Origin: Streptococcus sanguinis SK49
GTDB lineage: Bacteria; Bacillota; Bacilli; Lactobacillales; Streptococcaceae
Length of the DNA: 64,000 bases
Assembly (NCBI RefSeq): GCF_000212815.1
Contig: NZ_GL890986.1
Location: 1-64,000 of the forward strand
Direction of reading: 5' to 3'
The notes beneath the pieces are model-generated. The model had not been told where the DNA came from, did not search any database, and was given only the letters and a program-made list of their open reading frames with translations. A program made the translations under genes and the position numbers. This document shows, one piece after another, positions 37,522 through 47,908 of the stretch (within the stretch, counting starts at the first letter, position 1; each line of letters opens with the position of its first letter).

Positions 37522-38315
37522 TATAATCCCTCCATGTAAGTGATAACCGACTGAGCATCATGGTGACCGATGACTTCCTTGGCCACTTCTAAAATCTCAG
37601 GGCGAGCATTTTCAGTCGCGATCGGATAGCCAGCCACCTGCATCATGTGCAAATCGTTGAGATTATCACCAAAAACCATAACCTGAGAAAGATCTATGTC
37701 TAGCTTCTTAGCCAGCTCAACAATGGCAACGCCCTTATCCACATGGTCCAGAACGATGTCAATGGACTTATAGCCAGTTGTCATGGCCTTGACTCCATCG
37801 ATATTCTCATTGACCCAGGCTTCACCAGCTGCGACTTGGTCCTCAGCAAAATTGGTCGTAAACTTGAAGATTTCATCGTCGATATCAGCCAGGCTAGCTA
37901 CTTTTTGAATATTTTCATTATAATGAGCACTGAAAGAAAGATAGGTCGGATCCACAGTCTCCAAGACATAGCAGGCACGTTTGCCTGTCAAAAGCAGCTC
38001 GTTGACATTGACATAGGGAGATTCCTGCAGCTTATCAAAAACCTTGAGATAAAAATCCCTTGGCATGGTTGCCTCATAGAGATCCTCTCCATGAAATTCC
38101 ACCAAACTGCCGTTTTCAGCAATAAAAATAATCTCATTGCGCACTTCCTCAAACAGCTTTTCCAGCGACAAGAGGGCGCGCCCGCTGGCTACAGCAAAAT
38201 ACATGCCTTTTTCTTTGAAGCGAGCCAAAACTTGCTTGAGACGGTCCATATCAAACTGACCTTTACTGTCTAAAAAGGTGCCATCCATATCCGTTGCTAC
38301 TAATTTTATACTCAT
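37521..38315 (-). CDS. Cof-type HAD-IIB hydrolase
   Basis: A 264-residue paralogue of the adjacent HAD phosphatase. Motif I VATDMDGTFLDSKGQ (about 5-19), motif II ASGRA, and motif IV GDNLNDLHMM near residue 215 are intact, so it should be active. It starts 1 bp after the smc stop codon, which implies coupled translation. The substrate is not evident. Confidence 0.9.
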   Translation of the reverse strand: MSIKLVATDMDGTFLDSKGQFDMDRLKQVLARFKEKGMYFAVASGRALLSLEKLFEEVRNEIIFIAENGSLVEFHGEDLYEATMPRDFYLKVFDKLQESPYVNVNELLLTGKRACYVLETVDPTYLSFSAHYNENIQKVASLADIDDEIFKFTTNFAEDQVAAGEAWVNENIDGVKAMTTGYKSIDIVLDHVDKGVAIVELAKKLDIDLSQVMVFGDNLNDLHMMQVAGYPIATENARPEILEVAKEVIGHHDAQSVITYMEGL

Positions 38316-38316
38316 T

Positions 38317-41300
38317 TTACATACTTTCTAAATCTTTTAACTTGACCGAGACAATCTTGGAAACGCCAGATTCCTGCATGGTAACTCCGTAAATAGAGTC
38401 TGCAGCTGACATGGTTCCCTTACGGTGAGTAACCACGATGAACTGACTGTCCTTGTCAAAGCGATTGAGATAATCCCCAAAGCGTTTAACATTGGCTTCG
38501 TCCAGCGCTGCTTCCACCTCATCCAAGATAACAAAAGGAATGGTCTTAACGCGGATGATAGAGAAGAGCAGAGCCAAAGCCGACAAGGCCTTCTCGCCAC
38601 CGCTCATCAGATTAAGCGACTGGATCTTCTTACCCGGTGGCTGCACGGAGATTTCTACACCAGCCGTCAGCAAGTCTCCCTCCGTCAATATCAGGTCTGC
38701 AGAACCACCGCCAAACATCTGACAGAAAGTCACCTTGAAACTTTCACGAATGGCTTCAAAGGTTGATTTAAAGCGTTCCTTAACTTCGTCATTCATCTCT
38801 TCAATCGTCTCTAAGAGCAAATTTTTAGCTGATAGGACGTCGTCTCGTTGCTCGTTGAGGAAGTTCAAACGGTTGCTGACTTCTTCAAACTGCTCAACTG
38901 CTTCCAGATTGACTGGACCTAAAGCTCGAATGGCTTTTTCCAGATCCTTAACTTGGCTTTCAGCAGCTGATAAACTTTCTAACGGACGAGCCTGGCTGCT
39001 TGCTTCATCGAAGCTCATCTGATAGTCATCTGTCAGATTGCTTGCCAGACAGCGCATGACATCCATGAGCTTATCCTTTTCTGCCTCTGCCTTGGCCTGC
39101 CGGCGAATCAATTCTTCATTTTGATGGCGGGCTTGCTCCAAACGACTGGCAATATCGTCAGACTGACCTTCTAGATCTTCAAGCTCAAATTTCAGACGAA
39201 TCAGTCTTTGATCTAGCTCAGTCTTTTCTTGCTTGGCTGTCTCTAATTGCTCTTCCATGATTGTAATATCCACTTTCTGCAAGCTGGACTGCTCCTTTTG
39301 CTCCATCAAGAGTTCCAAGGTCGCCTGCTCTTTTGCAAGGCTGGCTTTTTCCTCGGACAGACGCTCCAAGTCATTCTTTTCAAAGCGTTGGTTGGAGGTC
39401 AACTCTGTTCGCTGGAGCTTGAGTTCAGCTAGACGAGAGGAAAGCTTGTCAAAACGAGCCTGAACTGCATCTTTGTTCGACTTAACCTGCTCTATTTCTG
39501 CAGTGATGTCTGCTTTTTCTTGCTCAATCTCAGTCAAGCGGGTCTGCAGTCGGTCTTTCTCTTCTGAAATATCCAAAGCAGATTGACCAGCCAACTCCTG
39601 TTCCTGTAGATTTTTCAGACTTGTGAGCTCTTCTACACGCTTGGCTAACTGTTCATAGGCCAAATTAGCCTTTTGCTCAGCCAAGCGAGCCTGCTCACCG
39701 TCTGTCTTGATTTGTTCCAATACCTGCTTAGCCTGACTTAGCTGGTTTTGCAGAATTTGCACCGCTTCTTCCTGCTCTTTCAAGCTGACATTTTTCTGCT
39801 TAATCTCTTCAAGCAAAGCATCTAGCTCCGGCTTGATAAAGATAGTATTGTTGTTGCGGTTGGCACCACCAGCATAAGATCCGCCAGTCCGAAGCTCTGT
39901 TCCATCCAAAGTCACCATACGAACTTGATAGCGCACTTGGCGAGCTGCTGCTCTGGCATGCTCCACTGTATCAAAAATAGCAGTCGTTCCCAGCAGATTT
40001 TGAAAAATGCTGTCTAACGATGACTCATAGCTGACCAAGGAAGAAGCCAGTCCCAGAAAACCAACACTTTTTTCAATCGTAGCACGGTTATGGTCAGGCA
40101 GCTGACGCGGCTTGATGGTTGTTAAAGGCAGGAAGGTTGCCCGGCCAGCCCGATTTTTCTTCAGAAATTCGATAGCCCGAGTCGCAGCCGCCTCATCTTC
40201 TACGATGATATTCTGACTGCTGGCTCCCAACGCAATTTCCAGCGCTGTCTGATAGTGGGGATCGAAGCTGAGTTTTTCGCTGACTGCTCCAACAATGCCA
40301 CCCAGTCGGCCAGCTTCCTGCAGCACACTCTTGACCCCAGCATAGAAATTGCTGTGATTTTTGAGAATGGCTTCCAAACTATTAGAACGTGCCTGCTTGT
40401 TTTTGAGGTCGTCCAAAAGTTCAAACATCTTAGTCTGCTGATGTTTATAATCAGCCTCTAGCTTCTCTACCAACTGAACCTGACTCTGGTAATCTGCTAG
40501 TAGAGTCTTGAGGGCTTGGCGAGCAATTTCCAACTCCTCCAAACCAGCCTGTTCCTGAGTCTGACTAGCCTCCAAATCAGCCTGCAGCTTTGCAAAGTCT
40601 GCCTTCTTGCTCTCAGCCAATTTAAGCTCACTAGCCAGCTGACTCTCCAGAGAAGTCAAGTCATTAGAAAGATTTGCCTCTTCCTGCATGAGCTTGACAT
40701 ACTGCTCACGCAGATGCTCAATCAGCTGATCCGGATCATCTGAAAAGTCTGCTAATTCTGCTTCCAAAGCAGCGATAGACTCCTCATTGTCAGTCAGTTG
40801 GGCAGCTATTTGGCTCAATTCAGCCTGCTTGTCTTCTATGTTGCTTTCTATCTGAGCCAGTTTTTCTGACAAAGCAGCCAAACGCTCTTCATTTTCCCGG
40901 CGGCTCGTCGCTGCCTGACTGGACTCCAACTTAGAAAGATCAATCTGACGCTCCAAATCACTGATTAAGCGGGTCAATTCCAGCAAACTAGCTTGATCAT
41001 CAGACAAAGTTTGATTGAGCTCATGGCGCTTGGCCTTCAAGGTTTGGTTTTCAACTTCCAGCTCATCTCGCTTGCTGTAGTAGGCTGCCAGCTCCTGCTG
41101 GATATTCGTTAAATCTTCTTCAGCCTTGATCAACTTTTCCTTATTAGCTGTCAGCTGAGCGACCAAAACATCCAAGTAAAGCTCTCGGCGCTGGCCATCC
41201 AGACTCAAGAAGCGCTTAGCAGTTTCAGCCTGCTTCTCCAAGGGCTTGACCTGGCTCTCCAGCTCGTAGATAATGTCTTCCAGTCGATCCAGATTATCCT

Positions 41301-41853
41301 GGGTTTGACTAAGCTTGCTTTCCGTTTCCTTACGACGCGTCTTATACTTAAGCACTCCAGCAGCTTCTTCAAAGATTGCCCGACGTTCCTCCGGCTTGCT
41401 GTTAAAGATTTCCTCGACCTTCCCTTGGGAAATAATGGAGAAGGAATCTCGTCCCAGCCCAGTATCCATGAAGAGATCGTGGACATCGCGCAGACGGACT
41501 TTTTTGCCGTCAATCTTATACTCACTGTCACCGCTGCGGTAAATGTGACGCTCCACCCGAATCTCATTGGCAGCATCCTTGATAAATTGGTCGCTGTTGT
41601 CCAGAACCACTACCACTGATGCGTAATTTAGTGGTTTGCGGGTTTCTGTTCCCGCAAAAATCACATCGGGCATCTTGCCGCCCCGCAGACTTTTGACACT
41701 GGACTCTCCCAAGGCCCAGCGCAGGCTCTCCGTAATATTGGACTTGCCGGAACCATTTGGCCCAACAACCGCAGTCACTCCCTGATCAAAGACAACTTTA
41801 GTCTTGTCAGCAAATGACTTGAAGCCCTGAATTTCAATTTCCTTTAAAAACAT
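38317..41853 (-). CDS. smc: Chromosome segregation SMC protein
   Basis: SMC forms a ring-shaped ATPase that compacts and segregates the chromosome with ScpA and ScpB. The 1178-residue protein has Walker [11 protein letters not shown] (about 32-41), a first coiled coil (about 165-500), a hinge (about 505-670, [10 protein letters not shown] and [10 protein letters not shown]), and a second coiled coil. The C-terminal head has the signature [16 protein letters not shown] and Walker [17 protein letters not shown]. It overlaps rnc by 10 nt, as in many streptococci. Confidence 0.98.
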   Translation of the reverse strand: MFLKEIEIQGFKSFADKTKVVFDQGVTAVVGPNGSGKSNITESLRWALGESSVKSLRGGKMPDVIFAGTETRKPLNYASVVVVLDNSDQFIKDAANEIRVERHIYRSGDSEYKIDGKKVRLRDVHDLFMDTGLGRDSFSIISQGKVEEIFNSKPEERRAIFEEAAGVLKYKTRRKETESKLSQTQDNLDRLEDIIYELESQVKPLEKQAETAKRFLSLDGQRRELYLDVLVAQLTANKEKLIKAEEDLTNIQQELAAYYSKRDELEVENQTLKAKRHELNQTLSDDQASLLELTRLISDLERQIDLSKLESSQAATSRRENEERLAALSEKLAQIESNIEDKQAELSQIAAQLTDNEESIAALEAELADFSDDPDQLIEHLREQYVKLMQEEANLSNDLTSLESQLASELKLAESKKADFAKLQADLEASQTQEQAGLEELEIARQALKTLLADYQSQVQLVEKLEADYKHQQTKMFELLDDLKNKQARSNSLEAILKNHSNFYAGVKSVLQEAGRLGGIVGAVSEKLSFDPHYQTALEIALGASSQNIIVEDEAAATRAIEFLKKNRAGRATFLPLTTIKPRQLPDHNRATIEKSVGFLGLASSLVSYESSLDSIFQNLLGTTAIFDTVEHARAAARQVRYQVRMVTLDGTELRTGGSYAGGANRNNNTIFIKPELDALLEEIKQKNVSLKEQEEAVQILQNQLSQAKQVLEQIKTDGEQARLAEQKANLAYEQLAKRVEELTSLKNLQEQELAGQSALDISEEKDRLQTRLTEIEQEKADITAEIEQVKSNKDAVQARFDKLSSRLAELKLQRTELTSNQRFEKNDLERLSEEKASLAKEQATLELLMEQKEQSSLQKVDITIMEEQLETAKQEKTELDQRLIRLKFELEDLEGQSDDIASRLEQARHQNEELIRRQAKAEAEKDKLMDVMRCLASNLTDDYQMSFDEASSQARPLESLSAAESQVKDLEKAIRALGPVNLEAVEQFEEVSNRLNFLNEQRDDVLSAKNLLLETIEEMNDEVKERFKSTFEAIRESFKVTFCQMFGGGSADLILTEGDLLTAGVEISVQPPGKKIQSLNLMSGGEKALSALALLFSIIRVKTIPFVILDEVEAALDEANVKRFGDYLNRFDKDSQFIVVTHRKGTMSAADSIYGVTMQESGVSKIVSVKLKDLESM

Positions 41854-42542
41854 GAAGAACTTTCCTTTTCAAATGCGTTTTTAGCAGCTTCCTGCTCGGC
41901 CAGCTTTTTAGAACGCCCCTGGCCTTGACCGGACTTGCGACCATTGATGAGAACGGCCACCTCGAAATTTTTGGCATGAGCCGGTCCTGTTTCAGAGACA
42001 ACCTGATAGGCAATTTCCACATCACCATTAATCTGCAGCAACTCTTGCAGCTTGGTCTTATAGTCCGTCACCCGCTCAAAATCTCCCGCTTCCACCTTAG
42101 GAATCATGACTTGATAGAGAAAGCTTTTGACTGCTTCCACACCCTTATCCAAGAGCAAGGCACCTAAAAAGGCCTCGAATAAATCCCCTAAAATCGTATC
42201 ACGATTCCGGCCGCCAGACTTCTCCTCACCGCGTCCCAGCTTGATAAATTGATCAAACTGACAATCACGGGCAAAGCCTGCTAGACTCTCCTCCCGAACA
42301 ATCATGGAACGCAGCTTAGATAGATCACCTTCTGGTCTCTTAGGATACTTGGTATAAAGATACTCCGAAATAATCAATTGTAGAACAGCGTCTCCTAAAA
42401 ATTCCAAGCGTTCATTGTGTGAAATTTTTAAGAGGCGGTGCTCATTGGCATAGCTCGTATGGGTAAAAGCCGTTTCCAACAAGGTCTCATCAGAGAAGAC
42501 CAAGTCAAACTGCTCCAGCAATGCTTTTTTCAAATTTTCCAT
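41844..42542 (-). CDS. rnc: Ribonuclease III
   Basis: It cleaves double-stranded RNA in rRNA maturation and mRNA control. The 232-residue enzyme has the RNase III signature [15 protein letters not shown] (about 42-56), a second acidic site [16 protein letters not shown], and a C-terminal dsRNA-binding domain (about 158-228, [11 protein letters not shown] and [15 protein letters not shown]). It leads the rnc-smc-HAD-HAD-ftsY cluster. No clear Shine-Dalgarno precedes the ATG; instead a stable hairpin lies 12 nt upstream, a possible autoregulatory site. Confidence 0.97.
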   Translation of the reverse strand: MENLKKALLEQFDLVFSDETLLETAFTHTSYANEHRLLKISHNERLEFLGDAVLQLIISEYLYTKYPKRPEGDLSKLRSMIVREESLAGFARDCQFDQFIKLGRGEEKSGGRNRDTILGDLFEAFLGALLLDKGVEAVKSFLYQVMIPKVEAGDFERVTDYKTKLQELLQINGDVEIAYQVVSETGPAHAKNFEVAVLINGRKSGQGQGRSKKLAEQEAAKNAFEKESSSCF

Positions 42543-42554
42543 TACTATTTTAGA

Positions 42555-42586
42555 TCATGCTGGCTTCAGCCAGATAAGCAGCATGA
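42555..42586 (-). promoter_or_regulatory. Stem-loop in the rnc leader
   Basis: On the minus strand TCATGCTG pairs with CAGCATGA, and an alternative inner stem CTGGCT/AGCCAG shares part of it. It sits between the promoter (42619-42627) and the rnc ATG. Confidence 0.55.
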
Positions 42587-42618
42587 CACCTTTTCCTTTC
42601 CAAAGATATACAGTCTCT

Positions 42619-42627
42619 ATTATAACA
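42619..42627 (-). promoter_or_regulatory. Extended -10 promoter of rnc-smc
   Basis: TGTTATAAT on the minus strand, directly after the terminator of the preceding gene; the leader is about 70 nt. Confidence 0.55.
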
Positions 42628-42650
42628 AAAAACAGGCGCAAACGCACCTG
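42627..42650 (-). terminator. Terminator of the DUF454 gene
   Basis: CAGGTGC pairs with GCGCCTG (one U-G pair), loop GTTT, then T6 on the minus strand. It abuts the rnc promoter. Confidence 0.8.
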
Positions 42651-42663
42651 CTGACAGTGATTT

Positions 42664-43023
42664 CTATTCCTTATCCGGAATTACTTTAAACAAATAATAG
42701 GTGATAAAAATGGTCAGACCCAACAGTCCAATCTTAACCCAAATAATAGGCGCTAGAAAAATGGAAATCCCCATCAAGATATAGATGGAAACGATGATCT
42801 TTTTTTTACGCTCCTTGGCAATCGTTCCCGTCTCTCGAAAATCTGCCACATAGATCTGGTACATCTTTGTATGATAGAGCCAATTCTCAAAGCGCTTGGA
42901 ACTGCGTGAAAAGCAGGCAATGGACAAGAGAAGAAATGGTGTCGTCGGCAGGAGAGGCAGAAAAATCCCCAAAACTCCTAACCCTAAAGATAAGAGACCT
43001 ACCACAAAGTAAATTGGTCGCAT
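42664..43023 (-). CDS. DUF454 (YbaN) family membrane protein
   Basis: A 119-residue protein with two to three membrane segments. The hallmark LLSLGLGVLGIFLPLLPTTP (about 10-29) and FLLLSIACFSRSS are typical of YbaN/DUF454. A short cytoplasmic middle (RETGTIAKERKKK) is basic. Family function is unknown; YbaN genes often neighbour others without pattern. AAAGGAG lies 6 nt upstream of the ATG. Confidence 0.88.
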   Translation of the reverse strand: MRPIYFVVGLLSLGLGVLGIFLPLLPTTPFLLLSIACFSRSSKRFENWLYHTKMYQIYVADFRETGTIAKERKKKIIVSIYILMGISIFLAPIIWVKIGLLGLTIFITYYLFKVIPDKE

Positions 43024-43089
43024 ACAAGCTCCTTTGCAAAATAAAACCGTTACTTTTTAAATATATAATGGATACCGCACTAGAGCAAT

Positions 43090-43112
43090 AAAACCAAACC
43101 TTTCGGTCTGGT
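43090..43112 (-). terminator. Terminator of vicRKX
   Basis: ACCAGACC pairs with GGTTTGGT (one G-U pair) around a GAAA tetraloop, followed by T4 on the minus strand. Confidence 0.8.
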
Positions 43113-43114
43113 GT

Positions 43115-43915
43115 TTAAATACTCGTCAAAGGCGTTGCGGTATCAGGCGAGGTATCATAGACCTGGAAATCGTGGCCGACTGCCATATCGGCTTGAGCCA
43201 GTTGATTGACCATGGTCATGTGAGCCAATTCCTTGATATTGTTTTCCTTGCTGAGATGCCCTAGATAGATTCGCTTGGTGCGATTGCCTAAAGTCCGAAT
43301 CATGGTCTCTGCTCCGTCCTCATTGGACAGGTGACCCATATCCGAAAGAATCCGCTGCTTGAGACTCCAAGGGTAGGCACCGCTGCGGAGAATTTCAATA
43401 TCATGGTTGCTCTCAATCAGATAGCCGTCGGCATTTTCGATAATCCCAGCCATCCGGTCACTGACATAGCCCGTATCCGTCAGCATGACAAAGCTTTTGT
43501 CATCCTTCATGAAGCGGTAAAATTGTGGACAGGCTGCGTCATGGCTGACACCAAAGCTCTCCACATCCAAGTCTCCAAAGGTCTTGGTCTTGCCCAATTC
43601 AAAGATATGCTTTTGACTAGCATCCAGCTTGCCTAAGTCCTTTTCCATAGCCTTCCAAGTGGCCTCATTAGCATAAATATCTAAATGATACTTGCGGGCC
43701 AACACTCCAACACCATGAATGTGATCCTTGTGCTCATGAGTCACTAAAATAGCATCCAAATCCTCAGGCTTGCGGTCAATTTCGCCCAACAAGCTAGTAA
43801 TTTTTTTCCCTGATAAGCCAGCGTCAACCAGAATCCGCTTTTGGTCAGTTTCCAGATAGAAACAATTACCGCTTGATCCTGACGCCAGAATACTGTATTG
43901 AAATCCTTTAGTCAT
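43115..43915 (-). CDS. vicX: VicX (WalJ/YycJ) metallo-beta-lactamase-fold protein
   Basis: A 266-residue hydrolase of the metallo-beta-lactamase fold encoded with the VicRK system. Metal ligands are in VTHEHKDHIHG (about 57-67), with a later TDTGYVSD and ESNHD. WalJ homologues are candidate nucleases or hydrolases influencing replication and wall control; the substrate is unclear. It lies 9 bp after vicK, and the operon ends here with a terminator. Confidence 0.94.
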   Translation of the reverse strand: MTKGFQYSILASGSSGNCFYLETDQKRILVDAGLSGKKITSLLGEIDRKPEDLDAILVTHEHKDHIHGVGVLARKYHLDIYANEATWKAMEKDLGKLDASQKHIFELGKTKTFGDLDVESFGVSHDAACPQFYRFMKDDKSFVMLTDTGYVSDRMAGIIENADGYLIESNHDIEILRSGAYPWSLKQRILSDMGHLSNEDGAETMIRTLGNRTKRIYLGHLSKENNIKELAHMTMVNQLAQADMAVGHDFQVYDTSPDTATPLTSI

Positions 43916-43924
43916 GTTTACTTT

Positions 43925-45274
43925 CTATATATCATCTTCATTATCCCAGTCGTCATCCCGGACGCCATCATTCTCATAAGGCAAGACAATGGTAAAGGTC
44001 GAGCCCACACCATACTCACTCTTAGCCCAGATAAAGCCCTGATGCTGCTTGATAATTTCCTTAGCAATGGCCAACCCCAGACCCGTTCCGCCCTGTGCGC
44101 GGCTGCGTGCCTTGTCCACTCGATAAAAGCGATCAAAAATCTTAGGCAGGTCCTGCTTGGGAATCCCCAGACCTTCATCCGCAATTGAGAGAATCAACTG
44201 CTCATCCGTTGTCTTGATGGAAACAGTAATGGTTCCACCATCTGGCGAATACTTGATAGCATTGTTCATGATATTATCAATGACCTGGGTCAGCTTATCT
44301 GTATCAATCTCTACCCAGATCGGTGTTATAGGATAATCACGGATAATCTCATATTTCTTAGTCTCGTCTTGATTTTTTATCTTGTCAAAGCGATTGAGGA
44401 TAAAGGTGATAAATGCGGTGAAATTCGTCAGCTCCACTTCCAGATGACTGGTCTCGTTGTCGATACGTGACAAGCTGAGCAAGTCCGTCACCATCCGCAT
44501 CATGCGGTTGGTTTCATTGAGTGATACCTTGACAAAATCTGGTGCTACCGGCTCAGACAAGGCTCCCTCATCCAGGGCTTCCAGATAGGACTTAACACTG
44601 GTCAGCGGAGTCCGCAACTCATGGCTGACGTTAGAGACAAAGAGGCGACGCTCCCGCTCTTCCTTGTCCTGCTCGGTCGTATCATGCAAGACAGCTACCA
44701 AACCAGAAATGAAGCCCGACTCCCGCCTTACCAAGGCAAAGCGAACCCGCAAGCTCAGATACTCACCATTTTCATCCTGAGAATCTATCGTCAGCTCAGG
44801 AACATTGGTAATCAGATCCCGCAAATCATACTCGTCTGAAATCGAAAGCAGATCCAAAATACTCATATTTTGGACCTCATCTCTCTTAACTCCCAACTGC
44901 TTGGTTGCCATATCGTTGATAGTGATGATCTGCCCCCGGCGGTTGGTCGCAAGCACGCCATCTGTCATATAGGACAGGATACTGGAAAGGCGTTTTGTTT
45001 CTTGCTCAAGGTTTTCATGTGTCAGTCGAATGACCTCTGAAAGATCATTGATACTGTTGGTCATATCTGTGATTTCTGGACTCCCTTGCATGTCCAGCAC
45101 TTCAGAATAGTCCCCTGCAATCAAATCTTTAACCTTTTGATTAAGCTGCACAAGCTTTTGGTTATCACGGCGATTTTCCAATAAAAGCAAGGCAACAACT
45201 ACAATGAAGCCGATAATAATGATAGCAAAGACGAAATCCGCAGAAATCACAAATTGTTTAATTGCTTCAATCAT
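43925..45274 (-). CDS. vicK: Sensor histidine kinase VicK (WalK)
   Basis: A 449-residue sensor with a single membrane segment (about 11-31). HAMP-like and PAS domains (about 32-200, [20 protein letters not shown]) precede the kinase core. The H-box is [13 protein letters not shown] and the N-box [12 protein letters not shown]-boxes are DEGLGIP and [11 protein letters not shown]. The streptococcal form has one membrane helix, unlike WalK of Bacillus with two. It phosphorylates VicR to control wall hydrolase genes. It overlaps vicR by 8 nt. Confidence 0.97.
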   Translation of the reverse strand: MIEAIKQFVISADFVFAIIIIGFIVVVALLLLENRRDNQKLVQLNQKVKDLIAGDYSEVLDMQGSPEITDMTNSINDLSEVIRLTHENLEQETKRLSSILSYMTDGVLATNRRGQIITINDMATKQLGVKRDEVQNMSILDLLSISDEYDLRDLITNVPELTIDSQDENGEYLSLRVRFALVRRESGFISGLVAVLHDTTEQDKEERERRLFVSNVSHELRTPLTSVKSYLEALDEGALSEPVAPDFVKVSLNETNRMMRMVTDLLSLSRIDNETSHLEVELTNFTAFITFILNRFDKIKNQDETKKYEIIRDYPITPIWVEIDTDKLTQVIDNIMNNAIKYSPDGGTITVSIKTTDEQLILSIADEGLGIPKQDLPKIFDRFYRVDKARSRAQGGTGLGLAIAKEIIKQHQGFIWAKSEYGVGSTFTIVLPYENDGVRDDDWDNEDDI

Positions 45275-45968
45275 TATTTCTCATATAATAGCCAACTCCG
45301 CGGCGAGTCAAGATATACTCAGGCCGGCTTGGCGTATCTTCAATCTTTTCACGCAGGCGGCGGATCGTCACATCCACTGTACGGACATCGCCAAAATAGT
45401 CATAGCCCCATACTGTTTCCAGCAAGTGCTCACGTGTCATGACCTGACCGATATGTGTCGCCAAATGGTGAAGCAGTTCAAACTCACGGTGGGTCAGCTC
45501 CAGCTCCTTACCATGCTTCTTAGCTACAAAAGCATCTGGCAAAATCTGCAGTTCCCCAATGGTCAATTCGTTTGGGCCACTTTCTTCTACTTGGTTTTCC
45601 ACAACAAGGTCTGCCCGACGAAGAAGTGCCTTGACACGCGCCTGCAGCTCACGATTTGAGAAAGGCTTGGTCACATAGTCATCAGCACCGATTTCAAGTC
45701 CGATAACCTTGTCAAACTCACTGTCCTTAGCAGACAATACAATAATCGGAACATTGCTGGTCTTGCGAATAGTCCGAGCAACTTCCAGTCCGTCCACTTC
45801 TGGCAACATCAAGTCCAGAATCAAGATGTCTGGCTGTTCTGCCTCAAACATTTCCAAGGCTTCCTTACCATCAAAAGCAGTCAAAACCTCATAGCCTTCT
45901 TTGGCCATATTAAACTTAATAATATCTGAGATTGGTTTCTCATCATCTACAACTAATATTTTCTTCAT
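45267..45968 (-). CDS. vicR: Response regulator VicR (WalR)
   Basis: A 233-residue OmpR-family regulator, essential in pneumococcus. The receiver has phosphoacceptor Asp in [15 protein letters not shown] (about 50-64), plus VLSAKD and the Lys of YVTKPF. The C-terminal winged helix includes [15 protein letters not shown] and [14 protein letters not shown]. It binds TGTWAH-N5-TGTWAH, and one such site lies upstream of the DUF3270 gene in this window. AAGGTGA precedes the ATG. Confidence 0.97.
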   Translation of the reverse strand: MKKILVVDDEKPISDIIKFNMAKEGYEVLTAFDGKEALEMFEAEQPDILILDLMLPEVDGLEVARTIRKTSNVPIIVLSAKDSEFDKVIGLEIGADDYVTKPFSNRELQARVKALLRRADLVVENQVEESGPNELTIGELQILPDAFVAKKHGKELELTHREFELLHHLATHIGQVMTREHLLETVWGYDYFGDVRTVDVTIRRLREKIEDTPSRPEYILTRRGVGYYMRNND

Positions 45969-46131
45969 ATGTTCACCTTAACATAAGATTGGGATTGAAT
46001 CAACTCCATGATAGAAAAGTTGTGATATAGTCAGCTAAGTCGTCCTGCATCAATACGTGCAAAAGGCAATCTAGTTTGCCTAGCTAGACTCCCAATCCAA
46101 TTTTATTTATTTATATAGTCTTATTATACCA
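45969..46131 (-). promoter_or_regulatory. vicRKX promoter and structured leader
   Basis: An extended -10 TGGTATAAT (46123-46131) gives a leader of about 150 nt. GATTGGGA near its 5' end (46090-46097) can pair with TCCCAATC near vicR (45987-45994). An inner hairpin, AGGCAA with TTGCCT, lies at 46064-46081. Confidence 0.45.
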
Positions 46132-46216
46132 AAGTTTTCTTAAAAAACACTAATTCAAGCCATTTTTATTCCACATTTGTAGAAAATGGACGATTCTCAT
46201 CAAAAAAATTTCTCTC

Positions 46217-46242
46217 TGAATAAAAATAGTCATTTTTATTCA
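46217..46242 (+). promoter_or_regulatory. Inverted repeat operator upstream of the amino acid ABC operon
   Basis: TGAATAAAAAT-AGTC-ATTTTTATTCA is a perfect 11-bp dyad ending 2 bp before the -35. The TGAAT/ATTCA ends recall ArgR half-sites, but the spacing is not the usual 18-bp ARG box. Confidence 0.6.
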
Positions 46243-46244
46243 AT

Positions 46245-46273
46245 TTGACAGTTTATTTATTCTATGGTAAAAT
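46245..46273 (+). promoter_or_regulatory. Promoter of the amino acid ABC operon
   Basis: Consensus TTGACA (46245-46250), a 17-bp spacer and extended -10 TGGTAAAAT (TAAAAT 46268-46273). Confidence 0.85.
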
Positions 46274-46307
46274 CTATGTCATATTATCTAACACAAAGGA
46301 GAAAGAT

Positions 46308-47069
46308 ATGGCTTTAGTTGAATTTAAAAATGTCGAAAAGTATTACGGAGACTACCATGCTCTGCGCAATATCAATCTCAGTTTTGAAAAAGGGCAAGTA
46401 GTTGTACTGCTGGGACCATCTGGCTCAGGAAAATCTACTCTTATCCGTACAATCAACGCTTTAGAAGGTATTGACCAGGGAAGTCTGATTGTCAACGGCC
46501 ACGAGGTCGTGAACGCTGCTGCCAAAGATCTGGTCAACTTACGCAAAGAAGTCGGAATGGTCTTTCAACACTTTAATCTTTACCCCCACAAAACAGTGTT
46601 AGAAAATGTCACTTTGGCGCCTATTAAAGTTCTAGGAATGGATAAACAAGAAGCTAAAAAAATCGCTCAAAAATATCTAGAATTTGTCAACATGTGGGAC
46701 AAGAAAGACTCTTACCCAGGCATGCTGTCCGGTGGACAAAAGCAAAGGATTGCCATTGCCCGTGGATTAGCCATGCACCCTGAGCTTCTACTCTTTGATG
46801 AACCGACTTCTGCCCTGGACCCTGAAACAATAGGGGATGTTCTGGCTGTTATGCAAAAATTAGCCAAAGACGGCATGAACATGATTGTGGTCACACACGA
46901 GATGGGCTTCGCCCGTGAGGTAGCTGACCGCATTATCTTCATGGCAGACGGTGAGGTGTTAGTGGATACTACTGATGTTGATGCTTTCTTTGACAATCCT
47001 ACCGAACCTCGCGCTAAGCAGTTTCTCAGCAAAATTATCAACCACGAGAGTGATAACGTGCTTTCTTAG
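46308..47069 (+). CDS. glnQ: Polar amino acid ABC transporter ATP-binding protein
   Basis: A 253-residue ATPase of the polar amino acid uptake class. Walker A is GPSGSGKST (about 35-43), the signature LSGGQKQRIAIARGL, Walker B LLFDEPTSALDPE and the H-loop VTHEMGF. I start at the ATG at 46308 (MALVEFKNVEK), with AAAGGAG 7 nt upstream; the longer frame crosses the promoter. It leads a four-gene operon with a binding protein and two permeases, and the similarity is to glutamine/glutamate importers. Confidence 0.93.
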   Translation: MALVEFKNVEKYYGDYHALRNINLSFEKGQVVVLLGPSGSGKSTLIRTINALEGIDQGSLIVNGHEVVNAAAKDLVNLRKEVGMVFQHFNLYPHKTVLENVTLAPIKVLGMDKQEAKKIAQKYLEFVNMWDKKDSYPGMLSGGQKQRIAIARGLAMHPELLLFDEPTSALDPETIGDVLAVMQKLAKDGMNMIVVTHEMGFAREVADRIIFMADGEVLVDTTDVDAFFDNPTEPRAKQFLSKIINHESDNVLS

Positions 47070-47083
47070 AAAGGAGAAGAACT

Positions 47084-47896
47084 ATGAAATTACAAAAAAT
47101 ACTCATCAGCCTACTCTTACTCCTTCTGACTCTAGGCTTAATCCATGCCGCTCCCGCACAAGCCGATTCCAGTACCAGCCAACAGGTCAAGGCTATCCAG
47201 AAACGCGGTGTTCTCAATGTCGGTGTCAAGCAGGATGTACCTAACTTTGGTTACCTAAACCCTGATAGCAATACATACAGCGGTCTAGAAATCGATATTG
47301 CAAAGAAAATTGCTAAGGAACTAGGCGTCAAAATCAACTACGTCCCAGTTACTGCACAAACACGCGGACCACTTCTGGACAATGGGCAAGTTGACATGGT
47401 CATTGCGACCTTTACCATCACAGATGAGCGTAAGGAAATCTATAATTTTACAACCCCTTACTACACAGATGCTTCTGGTTTTCTAGTTAATAAATCCAGC
47501 AAAATTACAGACGTCAAGGACTTGAATAACAAGACTATCGGCGTCGTCCAAGGCTCTATTACTCAAACCTTGCTGGAAGAAATCGCTAAAGAGAAAAAGC
47601 TCAACTTCAAATATGTGGAGTTAGGCTCCTACCCTGAACTTGCTGTTTCCTTGCGGGCTCACCGTATTGATGCCATTTCTGTTGACAAGTCCATCCTGAC
47701 TGGCTATGTAAGTTCCAAGTCAAACATTCTGGATTACAGCTTCAAAAAAGCTGATTATGGTGTGGTAACAAAAAAATCCAATACTCAATTGAATGACTAT
47801 GTAGATGGCCTAATCTCTAAATGGAAGGAAGACGGCAGTCTACAGAAACTTTATGACAAATATGATTTAAAACCATCTACTTCAACAGATGATTAG
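47084..47896 (+). CDS. Amino acid ABC transporter substrate-binding protein, secreted type
   Basis: A 270-residue solute-binding protein of family 3. A Sec signal peptide (about 1-27, ending PAQA) precedes VLNVGVKQDVPNFGYL and the ligand fold GLEIDIAKKIAKELG. The signature continues with VDMVIATFTITDERK (about 105-119), including the arginine that binds the amino acid carboxylate. There is no lipobox cysteine anywhere, unusual for a monoderm binding protein, which is normally a lipoprotein. It may be held by the permeases or wall, or be released. The exact amino acid is unknown. Confidence 0.92.
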   Translation: MKLQKILISLLLLLLTLGLIHAAPAQADSSTSQQVKAIQKRGVLNVGVKQDVPNFGYLNPDSNTYSGLEIDIAKKIAKELGVKINYVPVTAQTRGPLLDNGQVDMVIATFTITDERKEIYNFTTPYYTDASGFLVNKSSKITDVKDLNNKTIGVVQGSITQTLLEEIAKEKKLNFKYVELGSYPELAVSLRAHRIDAISVDKSILTGYVSSKSNILDYSFKKADYGVVTKKSNTQLNDYVDGLISKWKEDGSLQKLYDKYDLKPSTSTDD

Positions 47897-47908
47897 AAAG
47901 GAGACCCC

